A stretch of DNA of 64,000 nt from Catenuloplanes indicus (GTDB taxonomy: Bacteria > Actinomycetota > Actinomycetes > Mycobacteriales > Micromonosporaceae), in contig NZ_JAUSUZ010000001.1 in NCBI RefSeq assembly GCF_030813715.1, positions 7,254,001 through 7,318,000 on the forward strand. The letters are read 5' to 3'. The position numbers and the translations under genes are program-made. This document shows positions 45,358 through 55,681 of the stretch, piece after piece; position 1 is the first letter of the stretch; every line of letters starts with the position of its first letter. The notes beneath the pieces were generated by a model. The model did not search any database. It saw only the letters and a program-made list of their open reading frames with translations, and was not told the origin of the DNA.

Positions 45358-48300
45358 ATGTCCGGAACCGGCACCCTTGATGCTTTTGCGGCGCTGTGTC
45401 CGGACGGGCGGCTGATCCCGATCGACAACGGCGTCTACTTCCACCCGTACCCGATGGGGACGCCGGTCGACCTGATCGAGCTGCAGCGCGCCATGAACGT
45501 GGGCACGCGCGCGGGCGGGCCGGCGTTCTTCATGGACCCGCGCGGGCTGAGCGACGTGGCCGCGCTGGAGACCGTCCAGCGGGTGACCCGGGATCTGCTC
45601 GGCGAACTGGGCGCCGGTGCGCGGATCACCACGGTCGCCACCGGCGGCGCGGAACGGACCTGGCTGACCGCGGCCGACCTGGTCGGCGTGCCGATCACGG
45701 TGCTGGACGCGCCGGACGCGCAGCCGTCGGCGCGCCTGGTCCGCGACGGCGACCAGCTGCACGTCCTGCCGAAGGGGCTGGCCGCGATGCGCGCGGTGCT
45801 GGCCACCGCCGCGGAGCTGGCCGTGGACCGGCGCACGCCGCTCTGGACCCGGCTGGAGCGGCTGGTCGCGCGGGTGGCCGAGGCCCGTGAGGAGTACCGG
45901 GTGCCGCGCTCCGGCTCGGTCTCCGGCGCCGCGGTGTGGCAGGCCGGATATCAGCTCGCGGCCGGGCTGGTGCTCGGTGCGCCACCCGGCACGAACCTGA
46001 CGGCGCTGCCCGCGGCCGTGCAGCCGGTGTCCGAGGCGGAGCTGCTCCGGCTGTTCGGCGGCGAGCCGCGCACGCCCGAGTCGCTGACCGGGACGACACT
46101 GGACGCACCCGCGCTGGTGCACGTGCCGGGCACGAACGGCGGGCCGGGCACGGTCCGCTGGCTGGTGCCGCGCGACGGCGCACTGTGGTGGGTGGACCTC
46201 TCGGCCGACCCTGCCGACGCGGTCCGCCGGTTCGACCCGGCCGACGCGGCGAACCCGCCGGCCGGCACCACGGTCCGGGTGCTGCGGCCGGAACCCGCGA
46301 GGTCCGTGCTGGACACCCCGACCAGCCTGGTGGACGCGCTGATCGACGCGCCGCTCGGCCGGGCCGCCGCCGGTGCGCTGCAGCCGACCCGGCCGGCCCC
46401 GCGCACCGCCCCGGCCGCCGGTGTCACGCCCGGCGCGGAGGGCCCGGAGGAGCTGGTCCGGGCGCAGGTCGAGGCGGTCGGCGAGGCGCTCCGGGAGGGC
46501 ACCCCGGAGCAGCAGTTCACCGCGCTCGACGACCTGCTGACCCGTCGGCTGCCGCCGATCCGGGACCGGTACGAGACGACCCGCGCCGAGCACGACGCCA
46601 CGGTCCGGGCGGCCGGCACCGCGATCGCCGCGCACGACGCCCGGAGCGCCGAGCTGGACACCCGCATCCCGGCCGAGGAGGCACGCGTCACGGCCGCGGA
46701 CACCGCGTTCACCGCGGCCCAGGACGCGCGCGCCGCGGCGGAGCGGGCGCGGGCCGCGCTGACCGCGCAGATCGAGGCGGCCCAGGTGGCGCGCGGCCGG
46801 GCCTTCGAGGCGCTGTCCCAGAGCACACGGGACGATCACGTCCGTCTGCAGGCGGCCTCCGTCGCGGCGAGCCAGCGCGTGAACCAGCTCGTCCGGCAGG
46901 CCGAAGCGGACGACGCGGAGATCGTCCGGCTGCGCGAGGCCGAGGAGGCGGCCTGGGTGCACGTCACGGACCTCCGGGGCGGCGTCGCCGCGCTGCGCGC
47001 CGAGCACGGCCGGATCCCCGGCCTGCGCGCCGAGGAGGTGCGGCGCCGGACGGAGGCGACCGCGCTCCGGGACACCGCGGTTGCGAACCGCGACCTGCTC
47101 GACACGCACCTCACCCACCTGCGGGACACCGCCGCGGACTGGGCCCGGCTGGAACTCGGCGACGCACGCCGGCTGGACACCCGGATGCAGGCGGCCGAGG
47201 CGGACGGATCCGCGCTGCGCCGGGCCCACCGCGACGCGGCGGCCGGGGTCGGCACGATCGCGGCGCGCGGTGGGACGATCACGGTGGCGGACGTCGGCCG
47301 GCTCGCCTACCTGCGTCACATGTCCCTCGCCGGCGGGGCGGTGCGCCGTGAGCAGGCCGAGGCAGCTCCCGAGCTGGAGCGGGCGTACGTGGAGTACGTG
47401 GGCATGCTGACCGCGTACGCCGGCACGCCCGCGGTGGACGGCGAGGCCGCGCGGCTGGCCGGCCGGCAGTCGACGCTGGCGCTGTGGAACGCGCTCGCGG
47501 ACCGGTTCGACGTGGAGCAGGCCGCGGCGGAGGCGGCCCGCACCGAGGCGATGGACCTGGCCCGGAACGAGGAAGCGGCCGCGCGGCGCAGCGGCCGGCC
47601 GGCCGACCTGGCCGGCGTCGCCACCCGGCTGCTGGACCCGGACGGCCGGCTGCGCGGCGAGCCGTGGCACGGCGCGTCCGACCTGGCCGGCCGGCTCCGC
47701 TGGATGCTGGCCGAGACCGCCGCGGACATGGCGACGCTGCGCGCCCGGATCGAGGCGGCGACCGCGCCGTCCGCGCCGTGGTTCCTGCGCGAGCGGCACG
47801 TGCTCGGCGACAGCTACGTCCGGGACGTCCAGCCGCTCGACGCGGCCGACGTGCAGGCGCTGACTTCCGCGATCGCACCGGCCGTCGGCGACTCGATGCG
47901 GCCGTGGCGGGCCGACAGCGGGGACCTGGCACCGTGGCTGACCAGCACGCTCGGCTCGCGGGAGGCGGCGGACTGGGAACGGCTGATCGACACCGGCGTG
48001 GCCGAGGAGTTCAACGGCAAGTACGTCCGGGTCTTCGTCCGCCCGTCGAACCCGCGGTTCCGCCGGGCCCGCCCGGTGCGTCCCGGCCGGACCGGCCAGG
48101 ACGTGCAGCTCCAGCTGCGGTTCGGGGAGAAGACGTTCAGCCAGTCGCGCGGTGGCTCGCGCGCCTGGAACCTGCCGGTCGGCCTGATCACGGTGCTGGC
48201 CGTCACGAACGACCTGCTCCAGGCCGTGGTCGGCCCGACGCTGCGGCTGTTCACCGGCGGTTCCCGGCGCTGGGCCGAGGTGGCCGGCGGCCGGATCAAC

Positions 48301-51300
48301 TCGGAGAACTTCGCGTTCACCGGTGACTGGGCGATGAACGAGTACGACACGGACGCCCAGGTGGTCGTGGAGGTGGACGGCCGCGAGGTGGCCGCCCACG
48401 ACCTCGACGACCACCTGCTGATCCTGTCGCCGCAGCTGGTCTCCACGGACCGGGACGCGGTGGACCCGATGACGATCGGCGAGCCGACCCGGGTGACGAA
48501 CCCGGGCGCACTGCACCATCAGGACTACGTCTTCACCGCGGCCGACTTCACCGACCCGCTGGCCGAGCTCGGCCGGCGGCTGCGCACCGACCCGGCGTTC
48601 ACGCTCAGCGACACCCAGGCCGCGCGCGTTGTCGACAAGCTCCGGCAGCAGTTCCTGAACCCCCGGGTGGTCAAGGAACAGAACCAGTGGTGGACCACGG
48701 ACGCCGGGGTGTCGCCGCACGTCTCGCTGGGGCTCGGCAAGGGCCGGCACCTCGACGGGCACGTGCGGACCGGCGGCAAGCTGATCGACCTACGCCGGAT
48801 CGAGCGGACGCCGGACGCGATGATCCGTAACGACGCGGGCGCCGCCACCAGCCGGTCGGCCGGACGCGGTGGCAGCTCGGCGGTGGGCGGCCGGCTCGGC
48901 GTGGAGTTCCCGCTCAGCGTCGGCGACCACCTGATCCTGCCCCGGCTGGACGTCCTCACGCTCAAGCTGAACCGGGACGTGGACCGGTCCGCCAACATCG
49001 AGTCCTCCGCGCAGTACCTGCTGGTCCGCGGGGACAAACTGATCCGGTACGCGGCCACGTTCGCCACCGAGCTGACGCTGGACTCGAACCGCGGCCAGCT
49101 CACCGTGCGCCACCCCACGGTCGTCGAGCTGGCCGTGCCGGAGCGGCACGCGGCCGCGTTCGAGGAGCAGTTGCTGTCCACGCCGGAGCTGCGCGACGCG
49201 GTGGTGCTGCCGGAGGGCACGCTGACGCTCGCGGCGAAGGGCGCCAAGCCGGTCAAGCCGTTCCCGCGGGCCGGTGTGACCGCACCGGCCGATCTGCAGA
49301 AGATCGCCGCGACGCACCGGATCGAGATCATGCTGCCCGAGGGCCGGAGCGCGGACGGGCCGTGGGCCTGGGCGGCGAACCACGCCAACGTGGACATCTC
49401 GCATCCGGGCGACAGCTACGCGAGCGTGGCCGACGTGCCCGTCATCCGCTACCAGACCGACCCGGCGGACGGGGACCGGATCCTGGGCGCGACCGTGTTC
49501 ACCCGGTCCGCCGACCCCACGCACCCGGATCCGGTCACCGCGGAGTACGTGCCCAACCCGGCCCATCCGGCCGCCGGCCCGGCCGCGCGGGCGGCGGCCG
49601 CGCCGGATCCGTGGGGCGCGCACGGCGTGCGGGACGCGGTCGACCTGTTCGCGCTCGCCAGGAAGGCGCCGATCGAGCTGGCCGTGCAGGGCCGGGGCAC
49701 CGCACCGGCCGCGTTCACCGAGCTGCCGCCCGCGCTGCACAGCCTGTCCGTGCTGACCGGCCGGGTGCGGCTGCGCGGCGACGGCGCCTACCCGGCGGCG
49801 GCCGAGGGACAGCCCGCGGCGGCGTTCCGCTACCTGGTCGACGACCGGGGGCTGGTACTCGGTGCGATCCCGCTGCGCGCCTCGGGCGGGCCGGGCGCGC
49901 TGGTGCCGAACCCGGCGCTCTACCTGCCGGCGCAGCAGCACACGTCCGTACCGGTGGACGACGCCCTGGAATCGGTGCAGCGCTTCCTGGACGGGCTGGA
50001 CGTGCCCGGGTACGCGCAGGTGCAGCTGGCCGACGGGGTGCCGGCCGCGATCGTCGCGGCGCTGTCCGCGGATCCGCGGGTGGAGGTGGTCGACCACACC
50101 GGCACCCGGCTGGCCGGGCAGACGCTGCCGGACGCGGTGCGAGAGGGCGTGGAACCGGCCGGCGTGCGGCGGCACGTCGTCTCCGCGGACGGCTGGGTGA
50201 ACGGTGGCCTCCGGCCGCTGACCGGGCCGACCCGGGAGCCGTGGGCGATGGCCGCCCGCACCGGCCTGGGTCCTGGCGTGATGAAGGAGATGCCGGGCGC
50301 CGAGATGATCTTCGGGGACGCGTTGCGGCTGCTCCAGTTCCAGATGGCGAAGGTCGGCAAGACGCTGAAGCGCGGGCAGCGGACCAAGCGGTTCGCCGAG
50401 CTGGCCGCGAAGCTCGGCGTGCCCGGCCTGCGCGGGTTCCAGCGGTCCCTCTTCGACGGCGGGATCACCGACACGTACACGATCGGCGACCTCACGTTCC
50501 GGGTGAACCTGACCGGTGAGCTGGGCGACCTGCGCGAGGTGCGCACCGTCCCGGACTACCTGCTGGACACCAAGCGCACCGGCCGGTCCGGGCTCAGCGT
50601 GCGCGAGCTGCTGGCCTACCAGGTCGGCGCGCGGGTGGACGGCTCCGGCCGGGTCAGCATCAAGGACTTCTTCGGCTTGCGGGTCCGGCTGGTCGACCTC
50701 CAGGCCGCGTTCGACCGGGAGTACGCGAACCTGATCGGCCTGGCCCAGGCCGGTGCGCGGCGGCGCAAGGTCCGCGGCACGCTCACCGAGTTCGACTACG
50801 ACGTGCGGTACCAGCTCACCGTGTCGGTGACGGACAAGAAGGGCAAGGTGCTCACCGACGTCAGCACCCGCACGTACGGCGGCGAGGCGTTCCACGCCCC
50901 GGTCCGGGTGGCCGAGGAGGACCTCGCGCCCGCCCCCGGCACCGCGCACAGTCAGGAGCCGCTGCCGGGTGACCGGCCCACGGTCACCCGGCTCACCCGG
51001 GACGAGTCGCGTGCCGCCCGGTCCTGGCTGGACGGCGCGGAGCCGGACGGCTTCGTTTCCACGGTGGACGGCAACACCGAGGGCATGTACGTCTGGCTGA
51101 ATCAGGTCGGCACGCTGGCCGAGTCGGTGCAGGCGTTCGTCAACGGCGTCGACGACGCGCGGCAGGACACCTCCGCCACCACCGCCATGCTGCGCGACCT
51201 CGCGCCGGGCGGCGGTCGGCTGGCGCTGGAGGCCGGCGTCGCGGACGGCATCCGGCCCGACTTCCTGGAGCCGCGGGCCAGCGACCTGATGACCCGCCTC

Positions 51301-54300
51301 GGCATCGTGGTACCGCTGCGCCGGAGCCGGGGCGGCACGGTCCGCCAGCTCCGGATCCGCCTGCTGCCGGCGAACCCGCGCTTCACCCGGCCCACCGACG
51401 GCGCCACCAACCGCGACTACCAGGACTCGAACGTGCAGAGCGGCGGCAGCGAGGGCGACGCGATCAGCGGCGCGGCCACCGTCGGCGCCGGCGGCATCTT
51501 CCAGTGGGGACCCGGTGCCGCGGCCGTGCCGGACGACGGCGACGGTGCCAAGGGCACCGGCTACGTACCCGGTCAGGACCCGGAGCCGGGCCAGCGGATC
51601 CCGGCGTCCAGCCGGGGCGCCGACCACGTCAACCTCGGGGTGGACGCGTCCGTCTCCGGGCGCTGGGGCGTGACCACGTCCGCGCTGGCCGGGGGCACGA
51701 CCACCACCCGCGCCGGGTACGAGGGCCGCTCCTACAACCACTCGGCGGACGCGGTCTACCTGATCACATACGAGCGGTACTCGCGCGGCGGGAAGCTCAC
51801 CAGGTACGAGCACGACCTGCGGATCGCGCACGGGATGGACATGTCCACGCCGCACGTGACCGCGCAGGAGCTCGGGCTGCCGATCCCGGACGCGGACGCG
51901 CGGCAGATGCCGGCGAAGACGGCCCCGCTGACGCCGATCCACAAGGAGCTGGCGTTCGCCGCCTCCCCGGTGGAGAAGCTGACCGCGACCCGCACCAAGA
52001 ACGGTGTGACCCAGGACGTCCTGGCCGTGGTCAAGGAGCGGCTGCGCGGGATGGACGTGGCGATCGACGACCCGTCGCTCTCGCTGGCCGTGGAGAACCT
52101 GTTCCGGACCAGCGCGATCAAGGCGCACTACCGGACCATCCGCCGGGACGGGCTGGAGGCGCTGATCACGCTGAACCGGCCGCTCGGCGGCGTGAAGCGG
52201 ATCGGCATCCGGCTCACCGCGGACGACGGGCCGCTCACCTACCGCCGGCCGCGCCCGGACGTGAAGGGCACGATCAGCAAGGGCGGTCTGGACCAGCGCG
52301 GCTGGTCCGAGGCGAAGGACCGGTCCGCCAAGATCGGGCCGGCCGGTGACGCGCGGTTCGGTCCCGGCGATGCCCGGATGGCGATCGGCGCCGGCGCGGA
52401 GGCGGAGTGGGGCCGGACCACGGTGGACGGCCGCACCGACTCCGACCAGCCGTACCTGCGGGTGTCCCCGACGAACCCGGACAGCCAGGAGTTCGGCACG
52501 CACACCGTACTCAAGCTGGAGTTCTTCGAGGCGTCCGACCTGCCGCAGGCGCTCGAGGCGTTCGTCTCGGCCGGATCGGCCACGGCCAAGATGGTCGACA
52601 CGATCTCCGACGGCTGGCTGCGCACGCTGCTCCAGGAGGCGGTCACCGGGAAGCGGAAGCCGAAGCACACCGAGACCGTCCCCGGCCGGCTGCGGCTGAT
52701 CACGCCGAGTCACCTGACCCAGGAACGGCCACCGTTCGAGGCCGTGCCGCACCTGCGCAGCGAGCTGCCGAAGACGGCCGCGGACATCAAGCCCGCCTCG
52801 GTGCGGGTCCTCAACCGCAACCCACCGCCCGGCGGCCCGGCCGACCTGCAAGCCGACCTGGCGGTGACCGCGCGGCTGGCCGGGCACGTACAGGCGCTGG
52901 AGATCTTCGGGTTCGACGCGTTCACCACCTGGCTGCCGACTACTCGGATGCCCGGCGCGGAGCGGTACGACACGACCAAGCCGGTGCCGCGGCTTCCCGG
53001 ATACGCGCCCTGGTCGACCGCGCTCACCTCGGTGAAAGCGGCGCTGAGCAGCACCAACGTCACGCCGAACATCAGCCGGCTGCTGACCGGCGGCTACACG
53101 GTCAAGGGCGACGGCGCGGACGAGTTCACGGTCCGGGCCGTGCTGCGCGGCGGCACCTGGCTGTCCCGCGGCGACTACCGCGCGACGAACATGCCGATCA
53201 AGGTGACCGCCCTCTCCCAGCGGCGGGACCAGCGGTCCGGGCTGAGCATCCGGCCGGTCGAGGTCGAGGCCGGCCCGCGCGAGGGGGACGAGAAGCTGAT
53301 CGTCGCGACCGGTATCGCCGGCGGCGGCTCCCACTCCGCCGGGGACGCCAGCGGCGTGGGCAATGTGGAGATCACCTACGAGAAGAAGGCCGGCGACTAC
53401 GACTACTTCTGGTTCGACCTGACGCTGATCGGCACCTCCTCGAACGGCCGGGCCTGGGTGCGCAGCGACGTGCCGCACGGGCTGATCGCGCGCATCCCGT
53501 CGGAGAAGGCCGCCGAGGTCTTCGGCCCGCGGGCCACGCTCGGGATCATCGACCAGGCGCTGGTCCAGGCGCTCGCGGACGACGCGCCACCGGCCTTCGT
53601 TGCGGACCGGCGGTTCATGATCGAACGGCTCGCCGGACGCGGGCCGGCCGCGCCGAACCTGCTCCGGCAGGAGGAGCTGGACGCGGCGGTGCAGCGGCTG
53701 CGCGACTGGCTCGCGGCGACCGAGGTACCGGCGCCGGTCCCGGGCGCGCCCCGGCCCGCGGTGACGCCGGAGGACTGCGTGATCCGCGCGTTCGGCGCGT
53801 TCATCGCGGTCCACCGCCGCACCGCCAACGGCACCACCGACACCGACCGGGCCGGGGACGGCGGGGCCGAGGACCTGGCCACGTCGCTGCGCGGCGACTT
53901 CGCCCGGCTGCGCGACCCGGACTCGCTCTGGCGCTACGCGGCGAGCCGTCCCGGCACCATGATCGCGTTCCGGGTGCCGCCGCCGCCCGCGGGCAACTCG
54001 CACCTGTTCTGGGTGATGTCGATCGGCGGCGGCCGGATGATGTGGGTGGACGGCCAGCGGCACGGCGCGGGCAACCTGGCCGCGTCGATCGGCACGCCGC
54101 TGGACAACCTGCGCGGGCTGATCACCGACCAGCACGCGCGGATGTTCCGCAAGTCCGGCACCGAGGTGCTGATGCTGGACGAGCGCGGCCGGTCGATCGA
54201 CCTGCGGGCCGCGCTGCCCGACGTGCTGACCAACCGGGCCTCCGGCGACCGGCTGGGCCGGCGCGCGTCCGGCGAGCTGCCGCAGCAACACGTCGCACCG

Positions 54301-55668
54301 TCGCTGGATCTCGCGGCCTCCACGCTCCCCGGCATCAAGGCGCCCCTGTCAGATGTCAAGGCGCAGCTGTCGGGTGTCAAGGCGCCGCTGTCGGGCGTCA
54401 AGGCGCAGCTGTCGGGTGTCAAGGCGCCGCTGTCGGGCGTCAAGGCGCAGCTGTCGGGTGTCAAGGCGCCGGTCCCGGCCGGCACGCCGCCGCTGCCGCA
54501 GATCCAGAACACGCCTCCGGCGATCGTCGCCCCGGATCGCGAGATCATGACGCTCGGTGACTTCACGACGCAGCGCGCCGGCCAGGCGCTCGAGAGGATC
54601 ACCGCATCCGCGCGCGGCGTGGCCGGCCCGCCGGTGCGGGTGATCAACCTGGGCGGTCCGGCGGAGAGCGCGCTGGCGGCGGTCCGGCGACTCGACGAGA
54701 CGCTGCGCAACGACGCGTGGCGCGGTGTCGCGCCGATCGTGGTCGCGACCATGGGCACGAAGCGCACCGAGGACGCGTTCGCGCTGGTCCGCCACGCCCG
54801 TGGCGCGGTCACCGTGCAGGAGACGATGGACGCCGACTTCAAGCAGGTGTGGCAGTTGCTCGGGCCGCACGCCGCGCAGGCCGACACCATGGTGGCCGCG
54901 CCGACCGTGGAGCTGTTCCGGCGGGCCGGCACGCTGGTCCGTCCGGCCGGCGGCACGCTCACGCCGGAGCTGGCCGCGTGGATCAGCGCGCCGGACTGGG
55001 CCGCCACGGAGGCGTACCACCGGGCGTACGCACCGGCGCTGCACACGCCGGGCGTCGCGGACGAGCTGCGCCGCGTTATCGCGGAGAACCCGGCCGACCA
55101 GCGCCTGCCCGGCCTGCTGCTCGCGCTGGAGACCGGGCGGCGGGCCGGTGGCGTGCCGGACACCCGGCTGACGCCGCGCGCGGTCTCGTTCCTGGAGGCG
55201 GAGCCCGCCTACCGGGGTGGACCGGTCCCGCCCACGTTCGTCTACGACTACCTGGCCGGCGCCGGACGCGGCCGCCGTGATCGCTTCACCATGGACGGCC
55301 TGCTCTTCCAGCTCATGCTGGCCGGGCAGTTGAGCCCGGACGAGACGCTGGCGCTGGCGCGCACCGGCACCGCGAACCGGCTCGACCGGGCCAACGTGAC
55401 CGTCATCGAGATGGTGGCGGACCTGCTCGCGGTGTCGCCGGACCGGCTGCGCACCGACTCGGCCGCGGTCACCGCGGAGTTCGTGGCCCGGGCCAGGCGG
55501 GTGGCCAGCACGCAGACCGGTGTCAAGCCGGAGGAGTGCCTCGACCCGGTGGACCGGACCGCCTGGGTCGGCCGGCTGGACGGGCTCCGCGACGACCTGC
55601 GGGCCCGCGGCGAGACCGCGCGCGCGGCGATCCTCGACGCCCTCACCTACACACTGTCGAACTGCTGA
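45358..55668 (+). CDS. Giant multidomain protein with papain-like / glutamine-deamidase-like core (copy 2)
   Basis: 3,436 residues from ATG 45358 (MSGTGTLDAFAALCPDGR); the frame opens at TTG 45346 but that lies in the ribosome site, and the ATG puts the conserved Cys at 14 as in copy 1. Collinear with copy 1 from end to end: coiled coil (about residues 400-600, RIPAEEARVTAADTAFTAA), SAPWFLRERHVLGDSYV, a hydrophobic stretch before TGGSRRW, NQWWTTDAGVSP, SLFDGGITDTYTIGDLTF, FLEPRASDLMTRLG, FEVSDLPQALEAF-type blocks. The papain-like core has Cys2807 (EDCVIRAF), His2882 (SHLFWVM) and Asp2898-Gly-Gln2900. It ends in TYTLSNC like copy 1. Differences: a longer linker after the core that carries a 21-bp minisatellite, and no Pro/Ala linker of the copy 1 type. 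Only four cysteines found. Function unknown. Confidence 0.85.
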   Translation: MSGTGTLDAFAALCPDGRLIPIDNGVYFHPYPMGTPVDLIELQRAMNVGTRAGGPAFFMDPRGLSDVAALETVQRVTRDLLGELGAGARITTVATGGAERTWLTAADLVGVPITVLDAPDAQPSARLVRDGDQLHVLPKGLAAMRAVLATAAELAVDRRTPLWTRLERLVARVAEAREEYRVPRSGSVSGAAVWQAGYQLAAGLVLGAPPGTNLTALPAAVQPVSEAELLRLFGGEPRTPESLTGTTLDAPALVHVPGTNGGPGTVRWLVPRDGALWWVDLSADPADAVRRFDPADAANPPAGTTVRVLRPEPARSVLDTPTSLVDALIDAPLGRAAAGALQPTRPAPRTAPAAGVTPGAEGPEELVRAQVEAVGEALREGTPEQQFTALDDLLTRRLPPIRDRYETTRAEHDATVRAAGTAIAAHDARSAELDTRIPAEEARVTAADTAFTAAQDARAAAERARAALTAQIEAAQVARGRAFEALSQSTRDDHVRLQAASVAASQRVNQLVRQAEADDAEIVRLREAEEAAWVHVTDLRGGVAALRAEHGRIPGLRAEEVRRRTEATALRDTAVANRDLLDTHLTHLRDTAADWARLELGDARRLDTRMQAAEADGSALRRAHRDAAAGVGTIAARGGTITVADVGRLAYLRHMSLAGGAVRREQAEAAPELERAYVEYVGMLTAYAGTPAVDGEAARLAGRQSTLALWNALADRFDVEQAAAEAARTEAMDLARNEEAAARRSGRPADLAGVATRLLDPDGRLRGEPWHGASDLAGRLRWMLAETAADMATLRARIEAATAPSAPWFLRERHVLGDSYVRDVQPLDAADVQALTSAIAPAVGDSMRPWRADSGDLAPWLTSTLGSREAADWERLIDTGVAEEFNGKYVRVFVRPSNPRFRRARPVRPGRTGQDVQLQLRFGEKTFSQSRGGSRAWNLPVGLITVLAVTNDLLQAVVGPTLRLFTGGSRRWAEVAGGRINSENFAFTGDWAMNEYDTDAQVVVEVDGREVAAHDLDDHLLILSPQLVSTDRDAVDPMTIGEPTRVTNPGALHHQDYVFTAADFTDPLAELGRRLRTDPAFTLSDTQAARVVDKLRQQFLNPRVVKEQNQWWTTDAGVSPHVSLGLGKGRHLDGHVRTGGKLIDLRRIERTPDAMIRNDAGAATSRSAGRGGSSAVGGRLGVEFPLSVGDHLILPRLDVLTLKLNRDVDRSANIESSAQYLLVRGDKLIRYAATFATELTLDSNRGQLTVRHPTVVELAVPERHAAAFEEQLLSTPELRDAVVLPEGTLTLAAKGAKPVKPFPRAGVTAPADLQKIAATHRIEIMLPEGRSADGPWAWAANHANVDISHPGDSYASVADVPVIRYQTDPADGDRILGATVFTRSADPTHPDPVTAEYVPNPAHPAAGPAARAAAAPDPWGAHGVRDAVDLFALARKAPIELAVQGRGTAPAAFTELPPALHSLSVLTGRVRLRGDGAYPAAAEGQPAAAFRYLVDDRGLVLGAIPLRASGGPGALVPNPALYLPAQQHTSVPVDDALESVQRFLDGLDVPGYAQVQLADGVPAAIVAALSADPRVEVVDHTGTRLAGQTLPDAVREGVEPAGVRRHVVSADGWVNGGLRPLTGPTREPWAMAARTGLGPGVMKEMPGAEMIFGDALRLLQFQMAKVGKTLKRGQRTKRFAELAAKLGVPGLRGFQRSLFDGGITDTYTIGDLTFRVNLTGELGDLREVRTVPDYLLDTKRTGRSGLSVRELLAYQVGARVDGSGRVSIKDFFGLRVRLVDLQAAFDREYANLIGLAQAGARRRKVRGTLTEFDYDVRYQLTVSVTDKKGKVLTDVSTRTYGGEAFHAPVRVAEEDLAPAPGTAHSQEPLPGDRPTVTRLTRDESRAARSWLDGAEPDGFVSTVDGNTEGMYVWLNQVGTLAESVQAFVNGVDDARQDTSATTAMLRDLAPGGGRLALEAGVADGIRPDFLEPRASDLMTRLGIVVPLRRSRGGTVRQLRIRLLPANPRFTRPTDGATNRDYQDSNVQSGGSEGDAISGAATVGAGGIFQWGPGAAAVPDDGDGAKGTGYVPGQDPEPGQRIPASSRGADHVNLGVDASVSGRWGVTTSALAGGTTTTRAGYEGRSYNHSADAVYLITYERYSRGGKLTRYEHDLRIAHGMDMSTPHVTAQELGLPIPDADARQMPAKTAPLTPIHKELAFAASPVEKLTATRTKNGVTQDVLAVVKERLRGMDVAIDDPSLSLAVENLFRTSAIKAHYRTIRRDGLEALITLNRPLGGVKRIGIRLTADDGPLTYRRPRPDVKGTISKGGLDQRGWSEAKDRSAKIGPAGDARFGPGDARMAIGAGAEAEWGRTTVDGRTDSDQPYLRVSPTNPDSQEFGTHTVLKLEFFEASDLPQALEAFVSAGSATAKMVDTISDGWLRTLLQEAVTGKRKPKHTETVPGRLRLITPSHLTQERPPFEAVPHLRSELPKTAADIKPASVRVLNRNPPPGGPADLQADLAVTARLAGHVQALEIFGFDAFTTWLPTTRMPGAERYDTTKPVPRLPGYAPWSTALTSVKAALSSTNVTPNISRLLTGGYTVKGDGADEFTVRAVLRGGTWLSRGDYRATNMPIKVTALSQRRDQRSGLSIRPVEVEAGPREGDEKLIVATGIAGGGSHSAGDASGVGNVEITYEKKAGDYDYFWFDLTLIGTSSNGRAWVRSDVPHGLIARIPSEKAAEVFGPRATLGIIDQALVQALADDAPPAFVADRRFMIERLAGRGPAAPNLLRQEELDAAVQRLRDWLAATEVPAPVPGAPRPAVTPEDCVIRAFGAFIAVHRRTANGTTDTDRAGDGGAEDLATSLRGDFARLRDPDSLWRYAASRPGTMIAFRVPPPPAGNSHLFWVMSIGGGRMMWVDGQRHGAGNLAASIGTPLDNLRGLITDQHARMFRKSGTEVLMLDERGRSIDLRAALPDVLTNRASGDRLGRRASGELPQQHVAPSLDLAASTLPGIKAPLSDVKAQLSGVKAPLSGVKAQLSGVKAPLSGVKAQLSGVKAPVPAGTPPLPQIQNTPPAIVAPDREIMTLGDFTTQRAGQALERITASARGVAGPPVRVINLGGPAESALAAVRRLDETLRNDAWRGVAPIVVATMGTKRTEDAFALVRHARGAVTVQETMDADFKQVWQLLGPHAAQADTMVAAPTVELFRRAGTLVRPAGGTLTPELAAWISAPDWAATEAYHRAYAPALHTPGVADELRRVIAENPADQRLPGLLLALETGRRAGGVPDTRLTPRAVSFLEAEPAYRGGPVPPTFVYDYLAGAGRGRRDRFTMDGLLFQLMLAGQLSPDETLALARTGTANRLDRANVTVIEMVADLLAVSPDRLRTDSAAVTAEFVARARRVASTQTGVKPEECLDPVDRTAWVGRLDGLRDDLRARGETARAAILDALTYTLSNC
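54340..54465 (+). repeat. 21-bp minisatellite in giant gene 2
   Basis: Six in-frame 21-bp units encode alternating heptads APLSGVK and AQLSGVK (first unit APLSDVK). Units 2-3 and 4-5 form identical 42-bp pairs, so the array grew by duplication of a two-unit block. It lies between the papain-like core and the C-terminal module, the place where copy 1 has its own tandem duplication nearby. Confidence 0.92.
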
Positions 55669-55681
55669 ACCGGGGAGAACC

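Noticed and set aside
48790-54291. Very long minus-strand open frame of about 1,830 codons opposite giant 2
   Set aside because: Arg/Gly/Asp-rich low-complexity translation typical of antisense frames in G/C-rich coding DNA; the plus-strand giant has a paralogue with conserved motifs.
54340-54465. CRISPR array
   Set aside because: Units are adjacent without spacers, in-frame and coding.
32654-55668. Polyketide synthase or peptide synthetase for the giant genes
   Set aside because: No ketosynthase, acyltransferase, adenylation, condensation or carrier-protein motif is present.
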